Assembly: GCF_014636175.1 (NCBI RefSeq)
Contig: NZ_BMDW01000002.1
Coordinates: 124,001-188,000 of the forward strand
Direction: 5' to 3'
Length of the DNA stretch: 64,000 nucleotides
DNA from: Sphingomonas psychrolutea
Lineage (GTDB): Bacteria > Pseudomonadota > Alphaproteobacteria > Sphingomonadales > Sphingomonadaceae
The first letter of the stretch is position 1. Each line of letters opens with the position of its first letter. A program made the position numbers and the translations under genes. The notes beneath the pieces are model-generated. The model was not told the DNA's origin and did not search any database. It saw only the letters and a program-made list of their open reading frames with translations. Shown here piece by piece: positions 25,620 through 34,759 of this stretch.

Positions 25620-27406
25620 CGCGCGGTAGCCTCTTGTGTGGAGTGGGTCTCGACACCTTCAAGCGTTCCGTCAGCACGCCAGTCACGCAGGATCTGGACG
25701 AAATCGAGCAGCGGGCCGAAATAAGGAATCTGGCGAATAGCCGACGGGTCCATGCGCCCTTCGGCATTGAAGTAACCCGGCGTGCACTGCGCGAAAAACA
25801 TCGCCTGTGCGCCGATCTTGCCGAGCAGCGTGTGAAACCACGCTTCCTGTGCCTCGGCTGTGGGTTCGAATTCCTCGATGCCCTGCTCGATGCACTGCGC
25901 GATCAGCCAGCTCGCATGGTTGGCCAGCTCGGTCATCAAATGCGCGAAATTGATCGCAACGCCGCCCTGCAACTGGTCGAAGATCATCAGGTTGGGGAAT
26001 CCTCGCGCGAGCATCCCGTGCAAGGTGGCCGGCCCCCCAGCCCAGGCATCAGTCATGCTGACGCCACCGCGCCCGTAGATTTCAAACCCCAGCCGACTCT
26101 TATATCCCGTGCCGGTTTCAAAGCCCGAACCGTAGATAATGCAGTCGACAGGGTAAGACACGCCGTCCACGACCAGCGCGTCCTCGGTGATGCGCTCCAC
26201 GCCCTTGCCGCCGGTATCGACGAGCGTGACGTTCGGCCGGTTGAACGCGGGCAGATAGTCGTCGTGGAAGCAAGGCCGCTTGCACATCTGGTTGTACCAG
26301 GGCTTGAGCGCTTCGGCGGTTGCCGGATCGGTAACAATGGATTGGATCCGCGCGCGCACCGCTTCCATCGCCGCAAGGTCGATCAATTCCTCTTCCTCAG
26401 TCGAGATCTGCAACGCTTTCGGATTGTGGCCGAAAATGCGCGAGAAGCCGTCATCGACCAAGTCGGCTCCCGCCTCCTGACCCGCCACAATCCGCGTAAA
26501 ATTCTCCATGCGCTCGGTTTGCCAGCCCGGCTGGAGCGATGTCGCCCACGCGGGATCGGTCGGCCGGTTGGCGCGGACCCCGACGGTGGACGGCGTGCGC
26601 TGGACGACAAAGAGGTGCTCGGCCATCTCCGCCACGCGCGGCATGGCCTGCACCGATGTCGCGCCGGTCCCGATCAGCGCGACGCGCTTGTCGGCGAGTT
26701 TTGCCATCGGCTCGGTCGGACTGCCGCCGGTGTAGTCATAATCCCAGCGGCTAGTGTGAAAGCTCTTGCCCTTGAACGTCTCGACGCCCGGAATTCCGGG
26801 CAGCTTGGCCTTGTGCAAGATGCCCCCGGCGATGATCAGGAAACGCGCGCGCAGCTTGTCGCCGCGGTTGGTCGAGACTTCCCAGCGCCCGGCGTCGTCC
26901 TGCCAGCGGACTTCCTGCACCAGCGTTTGAAAGAGCGCCTTGTCATAAAGGCCGAACTGCTTGGCAATCCGCTGGCAGTGGGCGAAAATTTCGGGGGCCT
27001 TGGCGTATTTCTCGGTCGGGATGTAGCCCGTCTCCTCGAGCATCGGCATATAGATATACGATTCGATATCGCACGCCGCCCCCGGGTAGCGGTTCCAGTA
27101 CCAGGTGCCGCCGAAATCCCCCGCCTTGTCGATCACGCGTACATCGGTAATGCCGCGCTGCGCCAGTCGCGCAGCTGCCAACAAACCGCCGAGGCCGCCG
27201 CCGATGATCGCGACTTCCGTGTCGCATGTGACGGGATCGCGCTGGAAATCCGGATCGGCATAGGGATCGCGGTCGAAATCTTCGAAGAGGCCGGTCAGGT
27301 CGCGATACTGATCGGTACCATCGGACCGCAGCCGCTTTTCGCGTTCAGCGCTGTATTTGGCCTTGGTTGCGCAGAGCGACGCACGTGCCGCTTCGGTGTC
27401 AGACAT
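25616..27406 (-). CDS. Baeyer-Villiger monooxygenase, cyclohexanone/steroid monooxygenase type
   Basis: This 596-residue FAD- and NADPH-dependent monooxygenase has a first dinucleotide motif GGGLGG, then [18 protein letters not shown]. The BVMO fingerprint (F-x-G-x3-HT-x2-WD) is in [13 protein letters not shown], and the second motif is GTGATS. The N-terminal region of about 60 residues ([19 protein letters not shown]) is typical of cyclododecanone and steroid monooxygenases. It converts ketones, often bulky cyclic ones, into esters or lactones. It is first in a six-gene operon and divergent from a TetR gene with a palindrome between them. Confidence 0.88.
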   Translation of the reverse strand: MSDTEAARASLCATKAKYSAEREKRLRSDGTDQYRDLTGLFEDFDRDPYADPDFQRDPVTCDTEVAIIGGGLGGLLAAARLAQRGITDVRVIDKAGDFGGTWYWNRYPGAACDIESYIYMPMLEETGYIPTEKYAKAPEIFAHCQRIAKQFGLYDKALFQTLVQEVRWQDDAGRWEVSTNRGDKLRARFLIIAGGILHKAKLPGIPGVETFKGKSFHTSRWDYDYTGGSPTEPMAKLADKRVALIGTGATSVQAMPRVAEMAEHLFVVQRTPSTVGVRANRPTDPAWATSLQPGWQTERMENFTRIVAGQEAGADLVDDGFSRIFGHNPKALQISTEEEELIDLAAMEAVRARIQSIVTDPATAEALKPWYNQMCKRPCFHDDYLPAFNRPNVTLVDTGGKGVERITEDALVVDGVSYPVDCIIYGSGFETGTGYKSRLGFEIYGRGGVSMTDAWAGGPATLHGMLARGFPNLMIFDQLQGGVAINFAHLMTELANHASWLIAQCIEQGIEEFEPTAEAQEAWFHTLLGKIGAQAMFFAQCTPGYFNAEGRMDPSAIRQIPYFGPLLDFVQILRDWRADGTLEGVETHSTQEATAR

Positions 27407-27432
27407 GGCCTTCAGATCCTCAGATTCGCCGT

Positions 27433-27479
27433 TAGTCTACGACTGTGTACTTACTGGACCTATCACTGCCGGTAGACTA
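27433..27479. promoter_or_regulatory. inverted repeat TAGTCTAC/GTAGACTA between BVMO and TetR genes
   Basis: TAGTCTAC (27433-27440) and GTAGACTA (27472-27479) are exact reverse complements 31 bases apart, in the 84-base divergent region. This is a plausible binding site pair for the TetR protein encoded next to it, controlling both directions. The wide spacing may mean two half-sites or DNA looping. Confidence 0.5.
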
Positions 27480-27490
27480 TGTAAACGGCT

Positions 27491-28108
27491 ATGAACGCCG
27501 TCCCCGCTCCGAAATCGCCTCCCAAAGCCCGCGACGCTGCGCGCACGGCCGAGACGATTTTGCGTGCCGCGCAGACGCTGTTTGCGGCGCGGGGTTACAC
27601 CACGACTGGCGTCCGCGAAGTGGCGGCCGCTGCGGGCGTGAACTCCGCGCTGGTCTGCCGTTACTTCGGATCGAAGGAAGGCCTTTTGCGCGCCGCGGTA
27701 GAAGAATTTCTGATCATCGACGTGTTCTTCGACGGTGATCGGGGGGACTTCGGCACCCGCTCGGTCGGGCTCCTGCTCACTGCAGAAACGCTACCCAACC
27801 CGGTGGCCATGATGATCCTCGCGACCGCCGATCCGGCGGCGCGCATCCTGTGCGCCGACCTGCTGCACGAGCGGATCATCGTGCCATTGGCCGCGTGGCT
27901 CGGTGGGCCGGATGGCTTGGCGCGCGCCGGGCAACTCAATTTGCTGTGGGTCGGATTCATGGTGGCCCGCCAGATTTTACCCACGCGGCCTGTCCATGAT
28001 TTCGAGACCGCCACCGTCCGCTGGCTGGCCGAGACAACGCAGACGATCGCGGACGGCGCGACGACACCTGAGAACGGCAGTCTACCCCCAGAGAGGATTG
28101 CATCATGA
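27491..28108 (+). CDS. TetR-family transcriptional regulator
   Basis: This 205-residue protein has an N-terminal TetR helix-turn-helix (ILRAAQTLFAARGYTTTGVR and VNSALVCRYFGSKEGLLRAA) and an all-helical ligand domain. It is divergent from the BVMO operon, so it is the probable repressor of that operon and of itself. The start codon lies about 11 bases after one arm of the TAGTCTAC inverted repeat, and no clear ribosome-binding site is present. Its stop overlaps the SnoaL-like gene, so regulator and enzyme genes are co-expressed. The ligand is presumably the ketone or a related intermediate. Confidence 0.87.
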   Translation: MNAVPAPKSPPKARDAARTAETILRAAQTLFAARGYTTTGVREVAAAAGVNSALVCRYFGSKEGLLRAAVEEFLIIDVFFDGDRGDFGTRSVGLLLTAETLPNPVAMMILATADPAARILCADLLHERIIVPLAAWLGGPDGLARAGQLNLLWVGFMVARQILPTRPVHDFETATVRWLAETTQTIADGATTPENGSLPPERIAS

Positions 28109-28533
28109 TGCCGGACGACATAGCAGACCGCATCGCGATCTGCGAACTCAAGGCGCGCTATTGTCGTCTGCTCGACACCAAGCAGTGGGATGCCTGGACC
28201 GAAGTATTCACCGAGAATTGCGTTCTCGACACGTCCGAGGCGGGCGGTCCGCCGCCGATCCACGGTCGCGATGCGGCGGTTGCATCCGTGCGGGCCTTTA
28301 TCGAAGCCGCGCGCACCGTGCATCACGTCCACACGCCGGAAATCGACATCGACGGCGACACGGCGCAGGGCATCTGGGCGATGCAAGATCGGGTCGTGTT
28401 CGACGCCGGCCACAGCCTGACCGGCTATGGCCATTATACCGATCGCTATGCAAAGAGCGACGGGACATGGCGGATCGCGGAGAGCAAGCTTACCCGTCTG
28501 ATACTCGACATTACCGCGCCGGCAGCCACTTGA
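28105..28533 (+). CDS. SnoaL-like/NTF2-fold protein
   Basis: This 142-residue protein of the SnoaL-like polyketide cyclase/NTF2 superfamily starts IADRIAICELKARYCRLLDTK, with VHHVHTPEIDIDGD in the central sheet. Family members include ketosteroid isomerase, scytalone dehydratase and limonene epoxide hydrolase, all acting by general acid/base in a conical pocket. It overlaps the TetR gene upstream and the epimerase gene downstream by four bases each. One of five such proteins in the window. Confidence 0.78.
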   Translation: MMPDDIADRIAICELKARYCRLLDTKQWDAWTEVFTENCVLDTSEAGGPPPIHGRDAAVASVRAFIEAARTVHHVHTPEIDIDGDTAQGIWAMQDRVVFDAGHSLTGYGHYTDRYAKSDGTWRIAESKLTRLILDITAPAAT

Positions 28534-29531
28534 ACGAGGATTCACCGGCGCTCGTCACGGGCGCGAGTGGCTTCGTCGGCAGCCATATCGCGCGGCTTCT
28601 GACGGCGCGCGGCCGCAAAGTCCGCGTGTTGCTGCGAAAGACCAGCAGTCAAGCCGCGTTGCGGGGCTTGCCGGTCGAGATCGTGTATGGGGACGTCCTT
28701 GATCGGGCATCGATGCGCGCCGCGATGCAGGGGTGCGCGACCGTATTCCACAGCGTCGTCGATCCGCGCTTCTGGCTCACGGATCAGTCGCCGATCTACC
28801 GAAACAATGTCGACGGGCTGGTCAACGCCATGGACGCCGCGCTCGCCTGCGGCATCGAGCGCTTCGTCTTCACCAGCACCATGGGTACATTGGGGCTCAA
28901 CCCCGATGGGCCGGTGACCGAAGACATTCCGTTCAACTGGCTCGACCGCGCACCGCCCTATATCCGCGCGCGCCTCGAAGCCGAAAACCGCTTCTTCGAA
29001 TACTGCCGCGTTAAGGGGTTACCCGGCGTCGCGCTCTGCGTCGCTAACACTTACGGCCCGCAGGATTATCAGCCGACACCGCACAACGGCCAGCTTTGGC
29101 AGATCGCCCAGGGCAAGGCGAAGATCGCCCTCGATGTCGCCCAGCCAACGGTCGATATCCGCGACGTCGCCCAAGCTGCGCTTGCGGCGGAAATCTGCGG
29201 CAGGACCGGCGAACGCTACATCATCGCCAACGAATTCATCGGCGCACGCGCGTTCCATGCGCTTGCTATTGCGGGTCGTGGACAGGTGCCACCCGTGTTG
29301 ATTTCCTATCGCACCGCCTACGCAATCGCGTGGGGAGTCGAGCAAGCGATGAAGCTGCTGCAGCGCAAAGACTATGTGGTCAGCCGCGACGCGGTCTATT
29401 TATCCAACGTCTTTGGCGAAATGGACAACGGCAAAGCGCGCCGCGAACTCGGCTGGCAGCCGCGACCGGTCAGCGAAACCGTCCGCGATGCGGTGAACTG
29501 GTTTGCGGCGCGCGAGCGCGAAGCACGCTAG
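28530..29531 (+). CDS. NAD-dependent epimerase/dehydratase (3-beta-HSD/dihydroflavonol reductase-like)
   Basis: This 333-residue extended SDR has the motif TGASGFVG near the N-terminus and a Ser/Thr pair in FTSTMGTLG. The catalytic Tyr is in PPYIRARLEAEN, where the Lys expected four residues later is Arg. The start must be the TTG at 28530 (TTGA overlap with the SnoaL-like stop); no in-frame ATG precedes the nucleotide motif, and the longer ORF in this frame is a shadow. Relatives oxidise or reduce 3-hydroxysteroids, flavonoids and sugar nucleotides. The Lys-to-Arg change is conservative and activity is likely retained. Confidence 0.82.
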   Translation: MNEDSPALVTGASGFVGSHIARLLTARGRKVRVLLRKTSSQAALRGLPVEIVYGDVLDRASMRAAMQGCATVFHSVVDPRFWLTDQSPIYRNNVDGLVNAMDAALACGIERFVFTSTMGTLGLNPDGPVTEDIPFNWLDRAPPYIRARLEAENRFFEYCRVKGLPGVALCVANTYGPQDYQPTPHNGQLWQIAQGKAKIALDVAQPTVDIRDVAQAALAAEICGRTGERYIIANEFIGARAFHALAIAGRGQVPPVLISYRTAYAIAWGVEQAMKLLQRKDYVVSRDAVYLSNVFGEMDNGKARRELGWQPRPVSETVRDAVNWFAAREREAR

Positions 29532-29658
29532 TCTGACCTGGCCGTGGCGAGCGGCACCGGCGAGCTCGGTAAGCTCACCAGAATGGTCGGCATGACCGGT
29601 TCCACCGCAGCGGAGCAAGGCTTACCGCACTTCAAAACGAGCGGCTGTCCGGCAAACC

Positions 29659-30015
29659 TCAGTACCACGCAGCCCGATCGAGATACTCGTCGAGCCGGAT
29701 CATAAGCCCGTCGCGCACCTCAACGACGAGGCACACCGGCCAGTTCATCCACTTCCCTTCCTTGGTAAGCATTTGCCAGACGTGTTGCTGGACAAAGCCG
29801 GTGGGGGTTGGCTGGCGGCGCACGTCGGATAGGCGGCGTTCGGGGAATTGCGCGCACATTGCGGTCCAGCTTTCGGCTGCCGCGTCGCGCGTCATCGTGA
29901 TTCGGTCAAACCCGTGCCAGATTACCGCATCCGGCGTGTAGCAATCACGCGCCGCCTCCACGTCCCCGCTAACCAGTCCGGTATACATGCGGTCGATGAT
30001 GTTGGTGTCGGTCAT
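29659..30015 (-). CDS. SnoaL-like/NTF2-fold protein
   Basis: This 118-residue protein has DRMYTGLVSGDVEAARDCYT and DAVIWHGFDR segments, typical of SnoaL-like proteins. It ends an operon with TetR and amidohydrolase genes (four-base and short overlaps). Catalytic residues are not identifiable. The 127 bases between its 3' end and the convergent epimerase gene hold no clear terminator. Confidence 0.75.
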   Translation of the reverse strand: MTDTNIIDRMYTGLVSGDVEAARDCYTPDAVIWHGFDRITMTRDAAAESWTAMCAQFPERRLSDVRRQPTPTGFVQQHVWQMLTKEGKWMNWPVCLVVEVRDGLMIRLDEYLDRAAWY

Positions 30016-30656
30016 GCGATTGTCTCCGAAGCGACGAAGGCGAGGAAGCGGTCGGTCAGGATGTCCAGCATCAGCGGGTCGTTGGCGACGCCTGAATCGA
30101 GCGCGGCGTGGTTACTTTGATCGAGAATTTCATAGACCAGCAACCACGCCTCGAGCCAGCGGCGGCGGTCGCCGGGTGCTGCGGAATTCAGCGCAAAGGC
30201 GGGTATCGCGTCGCCGAGGGTCGTAATCCACGCGTCGATCTGGGCATGCGCCTGCCGCGTGAAGTCGGGTTCGACCGCGGCGGCTTCGACGAAGACACGC
30301 AGCAGCATCCGATTGGCGTGATCGACCGCGAACAGCCGTTCGAGCCACCCGTGCACCGCGCCGCGCGACCACCAGTCGACCTCGCAGACGTGCAGCAAGT
30401 CCGGCCCCGCCTCGACCACATTGCGGTCGAACAAGGCGGTCGCGAGGTCGGCTTTACCGCGGAAATGCCGGTAGAACGTCATCCGGCTGACCCCGGCGGC
30501 ACTCGCAATGTCCTCCACCGACACCGGCGAATAGCCCGACCGCCCAAATTGCTCGACAGCAGCCGCGAGCAATTGCTCGCGGCTGTTGGCCTTGCGCTTA
30601 CGCTGGAATGCCGCCAGCCCCGTGACCTGTGGATCTTGCGACATTTCCGGCATCAT
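30012..30656 (-). CDS. TetR-family transcriptional regulator
   Basis: This 214-residue TetR protein has the helix-turn-helix segments REQLLAAAVEQFGRSGYSPV and VSRMTFYRHFRGKADLATAL. The C-terminal ligand domain is rich in Trp and Leu. It lies inside the amidohydrolase-TetR-SnoaL operon, with its start overlapping the amidohydrolase stop. The TGTTAC/GTAACA palindrome upstream of the operon is the obvious candidate operator, giving autoregulation. Ligand unknown. Confidence 0.87.
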   Translation of the reverse strand: MMPEMSQDPQVTGLAAFQRKRKANSREQLLAAAVEQFGRSGYSPVSVEDIASAAGVSRMTFYRHFRGKADLATALFDRNVVEAGPDLLHVCEVDWWSRGAVHGWLERLFAVDHANRMLLRVFVEAAAVEPDFTRQAHAQIDAWITTLGDAIPAFALNSAAPGDRRRWLEAWLLVYEILDQSNHAALDSGVANDPLMLDILTDRFLAFVASETIA

Positions 30657-32401
30657 TATTCCGCTGCGATGGCAAGCGCCTCGACAGCTGCAACCGGCCC
30701 GATGAACTGGCCGGGATAACGCCCGGTGAACTCGCCCCGGTCGAACGTCGGTTCGCCGTTAACGAGGGTCAGCCGCATCGGTGCCGGATCCCGCGTGTAG
30801 CGATAGGTGCGCCCACCAGTGCCGTCCCACACATCCCAGGTCTTGATCTCGGGCCGCATCTCGATCTCGCTTAGGTCGAACACGGTGATGTCGGCAGCTT
30901 TCCCGACTTCGATGATGCCACGGTCGCGCAGGCCAAAGAAGTCAGCGAGCCGCCCGGTCAGCATGTGCACGCCCTGCTCGATCGAAATGATCTTGCGGTC
31001 ACGGACATAGTCGGTGAGCAGGAAGACATTGTAGCCCGCGCCGCAGAACAACTTGCCGTGCGCGCCCGCGTCGCTGACATTGGCGAGCGAATGGGTGTCC
31101 TCGAGCAGCTTGTTGAGGATCGACTCGCTCTTTTCCCAAGATTTTTTGAGAATGACCGATTCCTGCCCGTTGTTGAGCACCCAGTCGGCCAGCGCATCCG
31201 ACGCATGGGCAGTGCCGGTTTCCGCCATGACATCGGCCAGCGTGACCCCGATGGGCCCATAGCCCGATTCGCTTTCGCGCAGGAACAGTGCGGAGGGCAC
31301 ATGCAGATAGCTGTGCGCGAACTGATTGTTCCACGACTCACGGGCGCGATCGCGCCACACGGAATCGTTGAGCATCGCGACCTTCGCGTCCCATCCGGGG
31401 GTGTTGACGAGCTCCTGCCAAACGGGATTGCCGTTCTGGCCAAACACCAATGTCCGCCCGAAATTGATCACCGAGGTCGGGGAGAGGACGTTGAAGCTCG
31501 TGTAAATCTCCAACCCTTCCGCTTTGAACTGGGCGTGCAATTCTTCCGCACGCGCCAATTGCGGGGCCATATATTCGAGCGTCGGCATCCCTGCCCACTG
31601 CATCCTGATGCCCGCGTCCTTGGCAAGACGTCCGAAGCGCTCGAGCATGTCGTTGGCCGACATCCGCATGAAATAATCGAGAATGATCTGGAACGTCGTG
31701 CCGGGATACCGCGCGATCACACCGAGCAGCGCGGCAAATTCGGCATCGTCCGCAAGCTGAGACGGCAGCGGCCGTTCGAACTTGTCATAATCGAGATAGT
31801 TCGACGACAGCCCCATCGCGCCCGCCGCGAGCGCATCGTCGAGCAAGTCGCACATTTGCGCTATCTCGTCGGGCGTTGCCGCTCGCGTCCAAGCGTCCTG
31901 CCCCATTACCGAAAGGCGGAGCGGGATGTGACCGCAGAACGCACAGAAATTCATCGGAACGCGGACGTTGCGCTCCATCGACGCCTTGTATTCGCTCCAC
32001 TTGGTCCAGTCCCACGGCACGATTTCCCGCATCGGTTCTTCAGGGATGTCCTCGAAGTAATTGAAGATGTCGATGACGTCCTGCTTGCCCTCGACGGTCT
32101 GCGGCGCAGGGGCCATCGAGAAGCCGCAATTGCCGTTGATCGATGTGGTCGCGCCGTAGCCGGGCAGCGGATCGAGGTTGGGCGACCACCAGACGCCTCC
32201 GTCCCAGTGATTGTGTGTCTCGATCAAGCCGGGCGTGACGTAGCAGCCAGTGGCATCGACGGTGCGCTCACCTTTGGATGCGACCAGCCCCTTGCCGATC
32301 TCGACGATCTTGCCGCGCGCGACGCGTACGTCGGCAGGATAGGCAGGTGCTCCCGTGCCATCGACGACGGTGCCGCCCTTGATCAAAATCCGGATTTCCA
32401 T
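30656..32401 (-). CDS. amidohydrolase-family protein (D-aminoacylase/amidohydrolase 3 type)
   Basis: This 581-residue metal-dependent hydrolase has the N-terminal ILIKGGTVVDGTGAPAYPAD and the metal motif HNH in GLIETHNHWDGG (about residues 63-65). A C-terminal catalytic Asp lies in VSDAGAHGKLF. Homologues are annotated as N-acyl-D-amino-acid deacylases, but in degradation clusters they can open cyclic amides, lactones or 1,3-diketones. The ATG at 32401 is preferred to one at 32410 because the AAGAGG ribosome-binding site fits it better. It is the first gene of the TetR operon, 89 bases downstream of the cyclase gene. Confidence 0.85.
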   Translation of the reverse strand: MEIRILIKGGTVVDGTGAPAYPADVRVARGKIVEIGKGLVASKGERTVDATGCYVTPGLIETHNHWDGGVWWSPNLDPLPGYGATTSINGNCGFSMAPAPQTVEGKQDVIDIFNYFEDIPEEPMREIVPWDWTKWSEYKASMERNVRVPMNFCAFCGHIPLRLSVMGQDAWTRAATPDEIAQMCDLLDDALAAGAMGLSSNYLDYDKFERPLPSQLADDAEFAALLGVIARYPGTTFQIILDYFMRMSANDMLERFGRLAKDAGIRMQWAGMPTLEYMAPQLARAEELHAQFKAEGLEIYTSFNVLSPTSVINFGRTLVFGQNGNPVWQELVNTPGWDAKVAMLNDSVWRDRARESWNNQFAHSYLHVPSALFLRESESGYGPIGVTLADVMAETGTAHASDALADWVLNNGQESVILKKSWEKSESILNKLLEDTHSLANVSDAGAHGKLFCGAGYNVFLLTDYVRDRKIISIEQGVHMLTGRLADFFGLRDRGIIEVGKAADITVFDLSEIEMRPEIKTWDVWDGTGGRTYRYTRDPAPMRLTLVNGEPTFDRGEFTGRYPGQFIGPVAAVEALAIAAE

Positions 32402-32441
32402 CGCCGTCATCCTCTTCCGCCGCGCGAGTCTCGCTCGCTAC

Positions 32442-32458
32442 TGTTACGTCGTGTAACA
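32442..32458. promoter_or_regulatory. palindrome TGTTAC-N5-GTAACA upstream of amidohydrolase operon
   Basis: TGTTAC (32442-32447) and GTAACA (32453-32458) are a perfect inverted repeat with a five-base spacer, 41 bases before the amidohydrolase start. Size and symmetry suit a TetR-family operator, and a TetR gene is second in this operon. Direct binding is untested. Confidence 0.55.
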
Positions 32459-32490
32459 TTAGCTGATCGAGGTGTAAAGTTGGGGTGCAG

Positions 32491-33543
32491 TCAGACCGTG
32501 CCCACCCCTGTTACCGGCGATCCAACCGCGCCGGGCAAACGCAGCGGCGGCGCGGTGAACAGGAAGCGCGAGCGGCCGTGCGCGCGAAGCCAGTCGGCGA
32601 GATCGGACAGCAGAAACAGCTCGCCCAGCGGGATGCCGAGCTTGAACAGGCAGAGATGGTGCAGCGGGATGTGCGTGCCGTGGCCGTCGGGGACGCTGGT
32701 CGGCGGCAGGATCTCGACAGCTTCATTGTCCGAAACGAGCGCGGCGACACCCGAGTTGTCGATCCAGCGGCGGAGGTTTTCGTCGGCGCCGTCGAGCCCG
32801 GCGCAGCGCTGCTGATCGAACGCGACGTGAGGATCATCATAGCGCGCGAGCAAGGCGCGATCGAAACCGGTACGGAAGCAGAGCACATCACCGGTTTCCA
32901 CCTCGATCCCGTCTGCCGCGAGGATCGTCATCAGCCGGTCATAACCAACCGCAACCCGCTCGAGCCCGACATGGGCGAACAGGTCAATCATCACGCCGCG
33001 CCCCTGCAGCCCGGTTTCAGCCATGGTTTCGATGCCCAGTGCGCGCGCACCATAAGGACCCGATCGCGCTTCATCCCCGCGCAGATAATCGACCGGCCCC
33101 ACAACATGCTCGTTGGCGCGGTACCCGTTATAATAGGTCGCCGCGCACGTGCCGTCGCCGTGCCCGTCGTGCAGCGCGCCGATGTGGCACAGGCTGTCCC
33201 ATTGCGTCGAAAACTGAAGCGAAAGCAGTGCCTTGTCGTCGCACACGACATCGTCCTGCCCTGGCGTAACGCGCGCCATCGGATAGTTCAGCGTCGGGTC
33301 CTCGCCGCGCAGGAAGTGACCGAGTTCAGGCGGCTTGCGGCGCGGATGAAGTTCGACGTGGCGCGGGCAATCAAGCGGTAACGACAGGCAAAAGGCGATC
33401 CCCTCGCGCACCTCGGCAGCAGCAGCCTTGCGCCGCTCGGGGGTGATCAGGTTGAGGCGACCGACCTGGTCATCGGGTCCGAAATCACCCCAGTTCGATC
33501 CTTCAGGTCTGACGCTCCAACGCTCAGTCGGCGATGCGCTCAC
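32491..33543 (-). CDS. cyclase-family protein (kynurenine-formamidase-like)
   Basis: This 350-residue protein of the cyclase family is typically Mn- or Zn-dependent and hydrolyses amides, lactones or carbon-carbon bonds. A metal-motif region reads TQWDSLCHIGALHDGHGDG, containing the conserved D-x3-H and following His residues. WGDFGPDDQVGRLNLITPE is the usual N-terminal signature. It follows the CrtC-like and kinase genes with a 20-base gap, as the last gene of that operon. The substrate is unknown; ring-opened intermediates are plausible. Confidence 0.84.
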   Translation of the reverse strand: MSASPTERWSVRPEGSNWGDFGPDDQVGRLNLITPERRKAAAAEVREGIAFCLSLPLDCPRHVELHPRRKPPELGHFLRGEDPTLNYPMARVTPGQDDVVCDDKALLSLQFSTQWDSLCHIGALHDGHGDGTCAATYYNGYRANEHVVGPVDYLRGDEARSGPYGARALGIETMAETGLQGRGVMIDLFAHVGLERVAVGYDRLMTILAADGIEVETGDVLCFRTGFDRALLARYDDPHVAFDQQRCAGLDGADENLRRWIDNSGVAALVSDNEAVEILPPTSVPDGHGTHIPLHHLCLFKLGIPLGELFLLSDLADWLRAHGRSRFLFTAPPLRLPGAVGSPVTGVGTV

Positions 33544-33563
33544 AAGCTCACTCCACTCCTGCC

Positions 33564-34733
33564 TTAGACGAACGTCACGCCGGGATATTCCCCGAGGATG
33601 ATGCTCTCCATATCGCCATACCCCGCATTCGCACCCTCGCGGATGCGGACCGGGCGGTCGCGAATTTGCCAGCGGTAGTTTTCCGTCGTTTTGTCGGGGT
33701 GGTTAACATCATCGATGCAGTCGCCGTCGAGGAAGTCCTCGCCCTTAAAACTGCCATGGAGTTGCCCTTTCCATGCGCCGTACATGCCGGGCAACAAGCG
33801 GAAGCCCATCTCGCTGTCGATCGCCTCGATCTCGAAAATGCGCTCGACAATCTCGCGGCCCTTGCCCGCGACGAACACGTGGATGCGCCCGTGCATGGCC
33901 GCTTTGTCTTCTTTGCGGTACGTCATTTCGGGAAAGAGGTGCAGAATCGGGGTCTGCTGCCCGTCGCTTTCGTTGATAAAGCCGCTTAGGAATTGCGGCG
34001 GGCCCTCGCCGCCGAAATCGCGAAAATAATAAGCCAGTTCGTAGCGGCTGCCGTCGGGGCGCGCGATTTGCGAGACCAGCCAGTTGAAATGGTAATTGCC
34101 ACCCGCCTTGCTTGCCGAAGTCGGTACGAGATTGCCAGGGACGAGGTCCGCCGGATCGAGGCCGACATGTTCGCGGATGCCCCAGCTGTGGTCGCGGAAC
34201 CCGTACCACTCGTCTGGGTTCACTATGATACGTTCGCCGTCGATCTCGATCCACCCTTCGACCGTGCCGCCCTGATGATAGCGGATCACATCGGACGCTG
34301 TGCGGCCACCCGCGAGCACAACATCGCGGTTCTCGAAAAAGGCGGGCAGGTCGGACGTGAAAACCAGGTCGTAGCGGAACGGTTGCGCGCTGTTTTGATC
34401 GACCGCGATCCGCAGTTTGCGGAACGGCTCGATGACTTCAAAACGCAGCGGCCCCACCGCCATCTCGTCGATCAGCGGCAAGAGGACACGGCTCGCGCGG
34501 ACGGTGCGCTGCGTCGTGCCCTGCTGGATGCCGGCAAAGCCATCCATAATGTTGCGGTTGGTATATTTGCCGAGGCCGAAATTGGCCTGCAGCGACGCGT
34601 CCCTGCGCATCAGCGTGAACCAGATCTTCTCGGTCCAGCTGCGGTCGCCGGTCCCCACAGAGGCATGGGTGTTGACGATCTGGTGGTTGAAGAATTCGTC
34701 GGCACCGATCAGTGCCGAAATCGTGGGAACCAT
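33564..34733 (-). CDS. CrtC/AttH-like lipocalin-fold protein (paralogue 1)
   Basis: This 389-residue protein of uncharacterised family has two beta-rich halves. The motif FRDHSWGIR in the middle matches VRDRSWGVR in its paralogue at 50665-51756, and both resemble the carotenoid 1,2-hydratase/AttH-like double lipocalin fold. That fold binds hydrophobic molecules, so hydration or binding of a lipophilic substrate is conceivable. The start at 34733 follows AAGGAGA. The gene sits next to a kinase gene, as does its paralogue. No catalytic function can be claimed. Confidence 0.7.
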   Translation of the reverse strand: MVPTISALIGADEFFNHQIVNTHASVGTGDRSWTEKIWFTLMRRDASLQANFGLGKYTNRNIMDGFAGIQQGTTQRTVRASRVLLPLIDEMAVGPLRFEVIEPFRKLRIAVDQNSAQPFRYDLVFTSDLPAFFENRDVVLAGGRTASDVIRYHQGGTVEGWIEIDGERIIVNPDEWYGFRDHSWGIREHVGLDPADLVPGNLVPTSASKAGGNYHFNWLVSQIARPDGSRYELAYYFRDFGGEGPPQFLSGFINESDGQQTPILHLFPEMTYRKEDKAAMHGRIHVFVAGKGREIVERIFEIEAIDSEMGFRLLPGMYGAWKGQLHGSFKGEDFLDGDCIDDVNHPDKTTENYRWQIRDRPVRIREGANAGYGDMESIILGEYPGVTFV

Positions 34734-34759
34734 GATGGAAGTCTCCTTGGCCGGTCGGC

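Noticed and set aside
29532..29658. Terminator in the convergent gap between epimerase and SnoaL-like genes
   Set aside because: Only short imperfect repeats and no T-run are present.
25634..32815. Long antisense reading frames, for example 25634-27475 and 30965-32815 (over 600 codons each)
   Set aside because: They lie opposite clear BVMO and amidohydrolase genes, have no recognisable domains and arise from high GC at third codon positions.
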